From CAYPOY01 sp964412395 (GTDB taxonomy: Bacteria; Chloroflexota; Anaerolineae; B4-G1): a stretch of DNA of 16,425 bases. A model generated the notes under the pieces. That model saw nothing but the letters and a program-made list of their open reading frames with translations. It was not told the origin of the DNA and did no database searches. This document shows positions 1 through 7,379 of the stretch, one piece after another. The stretch is taken from positions 1-16,425 of the forward strand of contig CAYPOY010000093.1 in NCBI GenBank assembly GCA_964412395.1, written 5' to 3'. Both the position numbers and the translations under genes were made by a program. Numbering within the stretch: position 1 is the stretch's first letter; every line of letters begins with the position of its first letter.

Positions 1-41
1 TCGGAGGGTGAATTTTGGGGTTGATTTTCCGCCCCTGTTCT

Positions 42-97
42 GCTTCGAAAACCCACGTTTTCGTTCGTTTGTGCAAGCGTTGACGTTCGGCTATAAT
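42..97 (+). promoter_or_regulatory. Sigma70-type promoter with an upstream 16-bp motif
   Basis: The -10 box is TATAAT at 92-97 (perfect consensus). A weak -35 box, TTGTGC, lies at 69-74 with a 17-bp spacer. Immediately upstream, GCTTCGAAAACCCACG at 42-57 recurs with one change at 4221-4236, where it also ends 11 bp before the -35 box of another 17-bp-spaced promoter. The promoter reads into a truncated methyltransferase-like ORF whose TTG start is at 131, and probably on into the hydrolase gene at 349. The perfect -10 and the repeated geometry support it; no transcription data can be inferred. Confidence 0.6.
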
Positions 98-130
98 CGG
101 GCCGGTGTGGTCACCATAGGAGTGAGTATC

Positions 131-382
131 TTGTCTGAAAACGTGAAAGAAGCACGACAACTATACCTGTTTGACGATACGGAGGTAATTACCGGCCTTG
201 ATGCGCGGCTGTGGCACGGTTCGTTCAACAGCCGGGAAAGCACGTTACAGCAGTTGTCTCCCTACGCGGGCAAGATGAAATCAGGGATGGCCAGGGTGCT
301 CATGAATCTGTACCGAGATCATGATGTAGATGTGAGAAAGGGTAGAAAATGCACCAGCATCGTGCCTACCTCGCCCGGGTGA
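131..382 (+). pseudogene. 5' fragment of a probable DNA methyltransferase
   Basis: The 83-codon ORF most likely starts at TTG 131, which has AGGAG at 118-122 eight bases upstream. The segment QLSPYAGKMKSGMARVL resembles the N-terminal 'PY-x-GKM-x-x-x-x-A' region of type II/N6-adenine methylases, which precedes the SAM-binding DPFxGSGT motif. That motif, the catalytic (D/N)PPY and the rest of the protein are absent. After residue about 66 (near 328) the sequence stops resembling the family, and the frame runs 34 bases into the next gene before stopping. It therefore looks like a deletion remnant that kept its own promoter and start. The family assignment rests on one short motif. Alternatively it could be a small protein of unknown function, or a leader peptide for the hydrolase gene. 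Confidence 0.45.
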
Positions 383-1134
383 CTGTGGATGGCAGCCCGC
401 GATGGGGCGTCGTAAAGAGTGAGCGGGTGTATGCGCTAAATGGCACCCCTTTCGACAACTGGGAATGCGGGGACGAGATCGGGCGCCTGGAGGATCTCCA
501 ATTGCTGGCCCCAGCCATGCCCACCAAGATCGTCTGCGTCGGGCGCAACTACCCCGCCCACGCCGCCGAGCACGGCAGGGAGGTGCCGTCTGAGCCGCTC
601 TTGTTCCTCAAGCCGCCCAGCAGCGTGATCGGGCCAGGCGCGCTGGTCGCCCTGCCGCCACAGTCGGAACGGGTGGAGCACGAGGCAGAGTTGGCGGTCG
701 TCATCGGTCGTCGCTGCCGGGACGTGACGGTCCAGGAGGCGTGGAACTATGTGCTGGGCGTGACCTGCGGCAACGACGTCACCGCCCGCGACCTGCAGCG
801 GCGCGACGGTCAGTGGACGCGCGCCAAGGGATTCGATACCTTCTGCCCGCTGGGGCCCTGGATCGTGACTGGGCTGAGCGAGACGGACGTGGCTGACCTG
901 GAGGTCATCTGCCGCGTGAACGGCGAACTCCGCCAGTGTGGGCATACGAGCGAGATGGCCTTCTCGCCAGTGCAGCTCATCGCCTACACCGCAGGCATCA
1001 TGACATTGGAGCCAGGCGACGTGATCATGACCGGCACCCCGGCCGGCGTGGGGCCATTGGTGGCAGGTGATGTGGTCGAAGTGGCGGTGAGAGGTATCGG
1101 GTCGCTGCACAACCCGGTAGAAAAGGCCCGGTAA
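349..1134 (+). CDS. Fumarylacetoacetate hydrolase family protein
   Basis: This is a 261-residue cytosolic enzyme of the FAH superfamily, which cleaves C-C bonds or decarboxylates/isomerises 2-oxo acids such as those from aromatic catabolism. The fold's metal-binding residues are visible: E112 and E114 in HEAELAVVIG and D143 in CGNDVTARD. K160 (RAKGFD) and the loop TGTPAGVGP at 228-236 are also family hallmarks. A short N-terminal domain (about 1-60) precedes the catalytic core, as is usual. ATG 349 has AAAGGG at 337-342, six bases upstream. The gene overlaps the end of the truncated upstream ORF by 34 bases, so the deletion that truncated that ORF probably ended near this start. The exact substrate cannot be told from sequence; no catabolic partner genes are adjacent. 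Confidence 0.88.
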   Translation: MHQHRAYLARVTVDGSPRWGVVKSERVYALNGTPFDNWECGDEIGRLEDLQLLAPAMPTKIVCVGRNYPAHAAEHGREVPSEPLLFLKPPSSVIGPGALVALPPQSERVEHEAELAVVIGRRCRDVTVQEAWNYVLGVTCGNDVTARDLQRRDGQWTRAKGFDTFCPLGPWIVTGLSETDVADLEVICRVNGELRQCGHTSEMAFSPVQLIAYTAGIMTLEPGDVIMTGTPAGVGPLVAGDVVEVAVRGIGSLHNPVEKAR

Positions 1135-1261
1135 CGTCCGTAGAAACGATTATACCGCAATGAAACTGTAACGCAAGTGAAACACCAGGAACGCTGATTC
1201 TGGTCTATGCTTTAAGGTGCACCTCACGCGCTGGTGGTAATGAGGAGATAACAAGGGTCAC

Positions 1262-4183
1262 ATGGTAGATTCGATTATTGGCAAAACGCTCGGCAAATAC
1301 CAGATAGTGGAACTCATCGGGCGAGGGGCAATGGCTGAGGTCTACAAGGCCTATCAGCCAGCGTTAGATCGGCACGTTGCGATCAAGCTCATGCACTCTT
1401 TCCTTGCTGAAGACAAGAACTTCCTGGGCCGGTTTCAACGTGGAGCCAGGGCGGCAGCCCAGCTTCGTCATCCCAACATTGTGCAGGTGCACGACTTTGA
1501 AGCAATGGGCAGTGCGTACTACTACATGGTTATGGAGTTCATTGATGGCTGTACCTTGCGAGATAAATTGCAGGGGCTGGCAGATGCCAATGAGGTTATG
1601 CCGCTGGATGAAGCGATCCGCATCGCTGGTGAGTTGACGTCTGCACTCTCTTATGCCCACGGCCGCGGGATGATCCATCGAGACATCAAACCGTCCAATG
1701 TGATGATTAACCTGGATGGCCATGTGATTCTGACAGATTTCAGTATAGCCAAGATTTTGAGTGACGCTCAGTACACTATCACCGGTGCGATAGCTGGTAC
1801 GCCTAACTATATGCCACCTGAACAAGGGTTGGGAAAGCCAGCAGACGCGCGTAGTGACATCTATTCGTTGGGGGCCATGTTCTTTCAGATGGTGACTGGT
1901 CGGCTTCCATACCAGGCGGATTCGGCGGTGTCGGTTCTTCTTAAACACGTAAATGATCCAATTCCCATCGCCAGCCAAGTCAACCCAGCCTTGCCACCAG
2001 ATATTGATAGAATCATCTTTAAAGTGTTAGCCAAGGACCCAGACGACCGTTATCAAACGGCCGACGAGTTCATCGAACACCTGAAACAGGTTGAGACCGG
2101 TGGGCATCTCTCGGACGCTGCTCTGCCTGCGCTTCCCGCCACGGCAACTGGCGGCTCGGCAGAACGGACCGCCACTCCTTTCTCTGCCACTCTGCTTCCA
2201 TCTCCGTCGCCAATCGCTGACCTGTCCAGCGCCGTCGGGCTGGCACCCTACGTCCTGTCACCCGGCCACATCGCCATTGATCTGCCGACTGTGTGCGACG
2301 CCGACTGGGACCGGGCAGTGGAGCACTTTGTCAAGGGGTACATCACCGGCTGGCTGCGCGATGGCGTGGACCGCCTGCGGGCCATCCATCAGCATGGCCT
2401 GGCCGACGAACTGGAATTGATTACCGTTCGAGCCGAAGCCATCATCCAGCGGATCCAGGATGGTGACGACATTGCCCGCAACGTTGGCCTGGAAGAGTTC
2501 CTGGAGTCGCTGGGGGCAACCCTGCCGGTCATAGAGATCACTCCGGAAAGGCTGGACCTGCCAGCGGTCGGAGTGGGGGAAACCGGGCAACCGGTGACCT
2601 TGACCATCACGAATGGAGGGCGGGGTTACCTCTTTGGCAGCGTCACGTGTCGGGTGCCATGGCTCAAAGCCATGCCCAGGCGGTTTGGCTGCACAGCGGG
2701 GAAGCGTTGTATGGTAATGGTGAGACCGGACCTGAGTGGCTTACCTGCCCGCAGGATTCACTCCCCAGATGCCCTGCAGATCCGTAGTGTAAGCGGTGAC
2801 CAGAACTTGAGGATTGAGGTAGACATCTTGCCATCCGTGTTGCAGGTAGACGTTTCTGCGCTCGATTTTGGCGCGTTGGGTCAGGGAGAGACTGCTCAGA
2901 AGATGTTCACTCTCCGCAACAGCGGCCGGGGCTATCTGATCGGCAGAGTCCGCTGCCGGGTGCCATGGCTGACGGCATCGCCGGAGCAGTTTAGGGTGCC
3001 GGCCGGGGATAGCATCCAGGTAGCGGTAAATGCTGATTCGCAGACGCTCCCGCCAGGTGATGCGACCCATACCTGGGCGCTGATGATAGAAAGTAACGGT
3101 GGGCATGCCGTTCTGGGTGTTCAAATGCGGGTACTGTCTCCTCGCTTGGAGGTGGAGCCGGCGCGGATAGATCTGGGTACTGTAGAGCTCGCCCGGCCTG
3201 GGGCGGGAAGCAGTGCCGAACTGGCGGTGCGCAACGCCGGGCCTGGGGTGCTGACCGGCGCAGTGGCGACGGGAGCCGACTGGCTGACTGTTGAGCCGGC
3301 CGCCTTCCGCTGTCGGGCCGGAGAGACACAGCAGTTGCGTCTGTCAACGACCCAATTAAAGACAGGGGGCTACCGCCAGTCTGTTCATGTTGTTTCCAAC
3401 GCAGGAATGACGGAGGTGCTGGCCTTGCTGCAGGTGTGCTTTTCTATGGAGCCGGAGATGGTGCATATCCCGGCCGGCGAGTTTCTGAGAGGCAGCCACG
3501 AGCGAGACAAACGAGCCCCGGCATCCGAGAAGCCTCAGCGACGGATCTACCTGGAAGAGTACTGGATCGGTAAGTACCCGGTGACCAATGCCCAATATGC
3601 CGTCTTTGTGAAGGCCACAGGGCGTCGGCATCCAGAGCGCTGGGAAGGGGACCACCCGCCGAAGGGGAAGGAGAACCACCCGGTGGTCAGCGTAAGCTGG
3701 TGGGACGCACTGGCCTATTGCCGCTGGCTGGCGGAGGTGACAGGTAAGCCGTACCGGCTGCCGACAGAGGCTCACTGGGAGAAAGCAGCCCGAGGCACCG
3801 ACGGGCGGATGTATCCCTGGGGAAACAGATGGGATAGCCGGAGGTGCAACACAAGGGAAGAGCACAAGGGAGGCACGATGCCAGTAGGGGCCTACAGTCC
3901 GGCTGGGGACAGCCCCTACAGTTGCGCGGACATGGCGGGGAACGTGTTGGAGTGGATGGCCGATTGGTACCGTGAGGAGTATTACGCCCGCTCCTCCGTC
4001 TCCCGGAATCCCTACGGCCCGGCATCGGGAGCAGTTAAAGTGCTGCGAGGCGGTTCATGGTCGGCCGATCGCTGGGGCGCTCGCTGCGTCAGCCGCTACC
4101 AGGGCAACCGGAAGTCCACCAGCCCCGAGGCTGGCTTTCGCTGCGCGATATTCACACCGTCGAAACCGCGCGATGAGGGCTAA
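1262..4183 (+). CDS. Ser/Thr protein kinase fused to Ig-like repeats and an FGE-fold domain
   Basis: This 973-residue protein appears to lack a signal peptide and transmembrane segments, so it is probably cytosolic. Residues 12-277 form a Hanks-type kinase: glycine loop GRGAMAEVY at 20-28, K42 in VAIK, HRDIKPSN at 139-146, and GTPNYMPPE at 179-187. The magnesium motif is DFS (159-161) rather than the usual DFG. A Ser/Pro/Ala-rich linker (about 280-330) and a small helical region (about 345-420) follow. Three related beta-sandwich units (about 422-525, 526-625, 626-725) share the pattern L-DFG-x-LGxGE, xLTNxGRGYL-x-G-V-CRVPWL and resemble the Ig-like repeats of ASPM/SPD-2/hydin type. Residues 729-965 form a formylglycine-generating-enzyme (SUMF1/C-type-lectin) fold, with IPAGEFLRGS, RLPTEAHWEKAAR and VLRGGSW...GFRC. 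By hand alignment to human FGE, C942 matches one active-site Cys, but the other position is R937, so oxidase activity is doubtful. It may be a ligand-sensing module. Possible ribosome sites are GAGGAG near 1242-1247 (distant) and AAGGG at 1253-1257. Confidence 0.9.
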   Translation: MVDSIIGKTLGKYQIVELIGRGAMAEVYKAYQPALDRHVAIKLMHSFLAEDKNFLGRFQRGARAAAQLRHPNIVQVHDFEAMGSAYYYMVMEFIDGCTLRDKLQGLADANEVMPLDEAIRIAGELTSALSYAHGRGMIHRDIKPSNVMINLDGHVILTDFSIAKILSDAQYTITGAIAGTPNYMPPEQGLGKPADARSDIYSLGAMFFQMVTGRLPYQADSAVSVLLKHVNDPIPIASQVNPALPPDIDRIIFKVLAKDPDDRYQTADEFIEHLKQVETGGHLSDAALPALPATATGGSAERTATPFSATLLPSPSPIADLSSAVGLAPYVLSPGHIAIDLPTVCDADWDRAVEHFVKGYITGWLRDGVDRLRAIHQHGLADELELITVRAEAIIQRIQDGDDIARNVGLEEFLESLGATLPVIEITPERLDLPAVGVGETGQPVTLTITNGGRGYLFGSVTCRVPWLKAMPRRFGCTAGKRCMVMVRPDLSGLPARRIHSPDALQIRSVSGDQNLRIEVDILPSVLQVDVSALDFGALGQGETAQKMFTLRNSGRGYLIGRVRCRVPWLTASPEQFRVPAGDSIQVAVNADSQTLPPGDATHTWALMIESNGGHAVLGVQMRVLSPRLEVEPARIDLGTVELARPGAGSSAELAVRNAGPGVLTGAVATGADWLTVEPAAFRCRAGETQQLRLSTTQLKTGGYRQSVHVVSNAGMTEVLALLQVCFSMEPEMVHIPAGEFLRGSHERDKRAPASEKPQRRIYLEEYWIGKYPVTNAQYAVFVKATGRRHPERWEGDHPPKGKENHPVVSVSWWDALAYCRWLAEVTGKPYRLPTEAHWEKAARGTDGRMYPWGNRWDSRRCNTREEHKGGTMPVGAYSPAGDSPYSCADMAGNVLEWMADWYREEYYARSSVSRNPYGPASGAVKVLRGGSWSADRWGARCVSRYQGNRKSTSPEAGFRCAIFTPSKPRDEG

Positions 4184-4220
4184 GTAGGTCAGCAAAAGTT
4201 TCTTGTACTAATGTTGATTT

Positions 4221-4276
4221 GCTTCGAAAATCCACGCGGGATGTTCCTTGCAAAGTGGCGCTGGAGGTGGTATAAT
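4221..4276 (+). promoter_or_regulatory. Promoter of the threonine-pathway operon with upstream 16-bp motif
   Basis: TTGCAA at 4248-4253 and a perfect TATAAT at 4271-4276 are separated by 17 bp, predicting a start near 4282-4284, just ahead of the T-box leader. GCTTCGAAAATCCACG at 4221-4236 is a 15/16 match to the motif at 42-57, and its end is 11 bp from the -35 box in both places. The two promoters' spacers and discriminators do not match otherwise, so the shared motif is not simply the edge of a long duplicated segment. It could be an operator or activator site. Confidence 0.75.
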
Positions 4277-4279
4277 CCA

Positions 4280-4603
4280 AGCGCTTGGGGGCAATAGCGC
4301 CCCAAAGGTCAGGCCGTGCGATAGACAGCATGGCCATAACCGAGCGTATGAAAGCGCTGATCGGGACGAGTACCGTCTGGTGAAAGGTCCAAGAGAGAGG
4401 GGGTCGCAGGCTGCAAGCCCCCTCGACCGGATAGGCGGGAAAACCACCCGGGAGTGGGTCCCTCAAATCGCAATGGCGCGAGAGTATGGGGCTCCGGGAC
4501 GGCCCGTTATCGCCACAGAGTGCGTCAACGGCTGAGGAATCCGTTGTCGAACTTGGGTGGAATCACGTGGGAGACCCCCGCGCCCCAGGGCCCGGGGGTT
4601 TTT
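4280..4603 (+). promoter_or_regulatory. T-box riboswitch leader (candidate tRNA-Thr sensor)
   Basis: T-box leaders bind uncharged tRNA and then disrupt a transcription terminator. The hallmarks seen here, in order, are as follows. A closing helix pairs AGCGCTT (4280-4286) with AAGCGCT (4352-4358). It encloses an eight-pair hairpin, GGCCGTGC/GCATGGCC (4312-4319/4328-4335). An AGTA element lies at 4369-4372. AGAGAG lies at 4392-4397, followed by a seven-pair stem GAGGGGG/CCCCCTC (4397-4403/4418-4424) with the GCTGCAAG-type loop. GGAGT lies at 4450-4454. The F-box-like CCGTTG is at 4541-4546 and the T-box TTGGGTGGAATCACG at 4553-4567. The tRNA-pairing bulge is TGGA (4558-4561), predicting a tRNA with U at position 73. 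ACC at 4339-4341, 3' of the apical hairpin and followed by a purine, is the best specifier candidate (threonine), which fits the downstream aspartokinase. The specifier assignment is inference; the T-box call is strong. Confidence 0.88.
4574..4603 (+). terminator. Intrinsic terminator of the T-box leader
   Basis: ACCCCCG (4574-4580) pairs with CGGGGGT (4593-4599), and an inner GCCC/GGGC helix (4582-4585/4588-4591) continues past a C-C mismatch. The run TTTTT at 4599-4603 follows. The hairpin lies directly after the T-box sequence and before the aspartokinase ribosome site. Its left arm overlaps sequence that could pair with the T-box region in the antiterminator, as expected for a tRNA-controlled attenuator. 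Confidence 0.85.
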
Positions 4604-4625
4604 GTATACATTAGGAGGGACAGCC

Positions 4626-6035
4626 ATGACCACGCTGACGATGAAGTTTGGCGGCACCTCAGTCGGCAGCGCCGAGGCGCTTGCCCAGGCCGCCGGTATT
4701 GTGCTGGAGCAGGCCCAGGAGTGGGACCGCCTGGCCGTGGTCGTCTCGGCGATGAGCGGTATGACCGATACACTGACCCGGGGTGCACTGACCGCCGCCT
4801 CCGGCGACGGCCAGACCTACCGTGCCATCGTCACCGACCTGCGGGTTCGCCACTATCGCGCCGTGGATGCGCTATTGACCCCGGACGGCGAGCGCGCCCA
4901 ACTGCTGGCCATGGTGGACGACTACCTGGATGAGTTTGCTGCCTTTTGCCGCAGTGTCCACATCCTGGGCGAAGTCACCCCGCGCGCGATGGACACCATC
5001 ACCTCGTTGGGCGAGCGGATCAACGCTCGCCTCCTGGCGGCCTTGCTCCGCCAGCGGGGAGCCCGCAGTGAAGCGGTGGACGCCACCGAACTGATCGTCA
5101 CCGACGATACCTTCCAGAACGGCGTGCCGCTGATGGGCGCCACCCGCGCCCAGGTTTCCGCCCGACTGGCTCCGCTGCTGGATGAGGGTGTCATCCCTGT
5201 CGTGACCGGCTTCATCGGGGCCACGAAGGATGGCGTGACGACGACGCTGGGCCGGGGCGGCAGCGATTACAGCGCCGCCATCCTGGGCAACTGCCTGGAC
5301 GCCGACGAGGTCTGGACCTGGACTGACGTGGACGGAGTCATGACCGCTGACCCCCGGATGGTACCCGACGCCCGGGTGATCCCTGTCCTCTCCTACAGCG
5401 AGGTGGGCGAACTGGCCTACTTTGGGGCCAAAGTGCTGCATCCCCGCACCATTCGGCCCGTCATCGAACGCGGCATCCCGCTGTGGGTCAAAAACACCTT
5501 CAACCCTACCTGCCCCGGGACCCGCATCGTCTGCGAGCCGGAGAGCACGCCCGGCACCGTCAAGGCGGTCACTGCCATCGAAGGATTGAGTATGGTGACG
5601 GTCGAGGGGCGGGGGATGATGGGCGTGCCCGGCATCGCAGCCCGCACCTTCTCCGCCGTCGCCAGCCGGGGGGCCAGCGTGCTGATGATCTCCCAGGCCT
5701 CGTCGGAGCAGTCCATCTGCTTCGTCATTCCCACGCAGGCAGTGCTGCCGGTCATCCGCGCCATCGAGGAGGAAATGGCCCTGGAACTGGCACGACGAGA
5801 CGTGGACCGGGTCTGGTCTCTGGACGACGTGGTGATCGTGACCGCCGTGGGCGCGGGAATGCGCGGCACGCCGGGCGTCGCTGCCCGCATCTTTGGTGCG
5901 CTGGCCCGGGGCAATATCAACATCATTGCCATCGCCCAGGGCTCCTCCGAGTGCAGCATCTCTCTCGTCGTCGCGGCTGCTGCTGCCGTCGACGCGGTAC
6001 GATATATTCACAATGAGGTGATCGTCAATGGCTGA
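4626..6035 (+). CDS. lysC: Aspartokinase (aspartate kinase)
   Basis: This 469-residue enzyme phosphorylates L-aspartate with ATP, the first step toward threonine, methionine and lysine. KFGGTSVG at 7-14, the GRGGSD segment near 208-213 and TDVDGVMTADPR near 232-243 define the amino-acid-kinase domain. Two C-terminal ACT units follow, with parallel motifs GRGMMGVPGIAARTF and GAGMRGTPGVAARIF, which normally bind the feedback amino acid. ATG 4626 was chosen because AGGAGG at 4613-4618 lies seven bases upstream and the KFGGTS motif then sits at the usual N-terminal position. An upstream in-frame ATG at 4557 falls inside the T-box. The gene is not fused to homoserine dehydrogenase. It overlaps the next gene by eight bases (6028-6035). 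The T-box leader suggests control by threonyl-tRNA charging. The paralogue name (lysC versus thrA/ask) is not resolvable here. Confidence 0.95.
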   Translation: MTTLTMKFGGTSVGSAEALAQAAGIVLEQAQEWDRLAVVVSAMSGMTDTLTRGALTAASGDGQTYRAIVTDLRVRHYRAVDALLTPDGERAQLLAMVDDYLDEFAAFCRSVHILGEVTPRAMDTITSLGERINARLLAALLRQRGARSEAVDATELIVTDDTFQNGVPLMGATRAQVSARLAPLLDEGVIPVVTGFIGATKDGVTTTLGRGGSDYSAAILGNCLDADEVWTWTDVDGVMTADPRMVPDARVIPVLSYSEVGELAYFGAKVLHPRTIRPVIERGIPLWVKNTFNPTCPGTRIVCEPESTPGTVKAVTAIEGLSMVTVEGRGMMGVPGIAARTFSAVASRGASVLMISQASSEQSICFVIPTQAVLPVIRAIEEEMALELARRDVDRVWSLDDVVIVTAVGAGMRGTPGVAARIFGALARGNINIIAIAQGSSECSISLVVAAAAAVDAVRYIHNEVIVNG

Positions 6036-7077
6036 GATACCCGTTGCTATCCTGGGCGCGACCGGTGCGGTTGGACAGCGTTTCATCCAACTCCTGACCG
6101 ACCATCCCTGGTTCGAGATCGCGGCGCTGGCCGCGTCGGAGCGAAGCGCCGGCCGCCGTTACGCCGATGCCTGCCGCTGGATCATCACCGGCGACCCGCC
6201 GCCTTCCGTCAGCGAGATGACCGTCAGTTCCTTGGAGCCGACGCTGCCAGCCCGGATCGTCTTCTCGGCGCTGCCGGCCGGCGTCGCCCACGAGGTCGAG
6301 CCGCTCTTTGCCCAGGCCGGCTACGTCGTCTGCTCTAATGCCTCCGCCTTCCGTTACGAGCCGGACGTCCCGCTAGTCATCCCGGAGGTCAACTACACCC
6401 ACCTGATGCTCGTCGAGCGGCAGCGGGCTGAGCGCGGCTGGCCGGGCTTCATCGTCACCAGCCCCAATTGCACTACGACCGGCATCGTCATGCCGCTCAA
6501 GCCGTTGGACGCTGCCTTCGGCCTGCGAAAGGTCTTCGCCGTCACGATGCAGGCCGTCTCCGGCGCTGGCTACCCCGGCGTCCCCTCCCTCGACATCCTG
6601 GACAACGTGGTGCCCTACATCGGCGGTGAGGAGGAAAAGATCGAGAACGAGACGCGGCTACTCCTGGGCCACATTGAGGACGGCCGGCGGATCGAGGCGG
6701 ACATCGCCATCAGTTCCCAGGCCAACCGCGTGCCGGTGCTGGAGGGCCACACCGTCTGCCTTTCACTGGGTTTCGAGCAGCGCCCGACTGTCGAGGAGGC
6801 AATCGCAGCACTGGCCGACTTTTGCGGCGCGGACGTGGTGCGCGAACTGCCCAGCGCGCCGGAGCATCCCATCCTCGTCCGTCGCGAGCCGGATCGTCCC
6901 CAGCCCCGCCGGGACCGGGACGCCGAGGGTGGCATGGCGGTGACGGTGGGGCGAGTGCGGGAGTGCCCGCTCTTGGATCTGCGCCTGGTCAGCGTCTCTC
7001 ACAACACGCTGCGCGGCGCGGCCAGTGGCTCCATCCTCAACGCTGAACTGCTCGTCGCTGAAGGATACATCAAGTGA
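6028..7077 (+). CDS. asd: Aspartate-semialdehyde dehydrogenase (archaeal/fungal class)
   Basis: This 349-residue enzyme reduces aspartyl-4-phosphate to aspartate 4-semialdehyde with NADPH, the second step of the pathway. The N-terminal Rossmann motif GATGAVGQRF (10-19), the catalytic cysteine C148 in SPNCTTTG and H241 in EGHTVCLSL are present. The length and the SPNCTTTGIVMPLKPL context match the class found in archaea, fungi and several bacterial phyla rather than the proteobacterial class. GAGGTG at 6015-6020 is seven bases before ATG 6028, and the start overlaps the aspartokinase stop, so translation is probably coupled. A 22-bp piece of its 3' region (7010-7031) occurs again, exactly, at 8281-8302, beyond the next gene. 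Confidence 0.95.
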   Translation: MAEIPVAILGATGAVGQRFIQLLTDHPWFEIAALAASERSAGRRYADACRWIITGDPPPSVSEMTVSSLEPTLPARIVFSALPAGVAHEVEPLFAQAGYVVCSNASAFRYEPDVPLVIPEVNYTHLMLVERQRAERGWPGFIVTSPNCTTTGIVMPLKPLDAAFGLRKVFAVTMQAVSGAGYPGVPSLDILDNVVPYIGGEEEKIENETRLLLGHIEDGRRIEADIAISSQANRVPVLEGHTVCLSLGFEQRPTVEEAIAALADFCGADVVRELPSAPEHPILVRREPDRPQPRRDRDAEGGMAVTVGRVRECPLLDLRLVSVSHNTLRGAASGSILNAELLVAEGYIK

Positions 7078-7160
7078 AACGGTTCAACCAGGAGGCTTCC
7101 TATGAACATTCTCGTAACAGGAACAGCAGGCTTCATCGGGTCTCATTTAGCGGAGCGATT

Positions 7161-7169
7161 GATTGATTT
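7161..7169 (+). repeat. Left target-site duplication of the MITE-like element
   Basis: GATTGATTT at 7161-7169 is repeated exactly at 7380-7388 on the other side of the element. The match continues for three more bases (GGG at 7170-7172 and 7389-7391), so the duplication could be 9 to 12 bp. It is 9 bp if GGG is counted as the start of the terminal inverted repeat. Confidence 0.85.
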
Positions 7170-7379
7170 GGGTGCAGATACTCCTAATTACCAGAACTGA
7201 TGTTCTGCAAAAAAACCGTCCAGCGACGTGGTTTGCCTCGATTACTTGCGAAAATCCGCTCCAAATTCGGGAAATTCGTGCGGTTTGCCCCGCCATTGGC
7301 AGAAATTCACGCGAGAAATTGACATAACAGACGCAAATTCCTCGAAATTTCTCGCTGGTAATTGAGAGTATCTGCGCCC
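7170..7379. mobile_element. MITE-like element, 210 bp
   Basis: The ends are inverted repeats of about 25 bp. The left end is at 7170-7194 (starting GGGTGCAGATACTC). The right end is at 7355-7379 (ending GAGTATCTGCGCCC). They differ at only three positions: T/C near the tip and the CT/TC dinucleotide after ACTC. Nine-bp direct repeats flank the element. No ORF long enough for a transposase exists, so it is a non-autonomous miniature element. Inside are a small hairpin CAGAAC/GTTCTG (7192-7197/7202-7207), with the first in-frame stop in its loop, and a second inverted repeat GCGAGAAATT/AATTTCTCGC (7311-7320/7346-7355). The interior is rich in AAATTC-type words. The parent transposase family is not identified; a 9-bp duplication alone does not settle it. 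Confidence 0.9.

Noticed and set aside
3900..4183. Possible diversity-generating retroelement target at the C-terminus of the FGE-fold domain
   Set aside because: The fold is the type used as a DGR target, but there is no reverse transcriptase, no template repeat and no adenine-rich variable codon pattern in the window.
4557..4625. Upstream in-frame ATG for aspartokinase at 4557
   Set aside because: It lies inside the T-box and terminator, whereas ATG 4626 has a strong, well-spaced AGGAGG.
4872..6086. 404-codon open frame on the minus strand
   Set aside because: It is the antisense shadow of aspartokinase, with His/Asp/Gly-rich low-complexity translation caused by high GC at third positions. 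No ribosome site or family motif is present.
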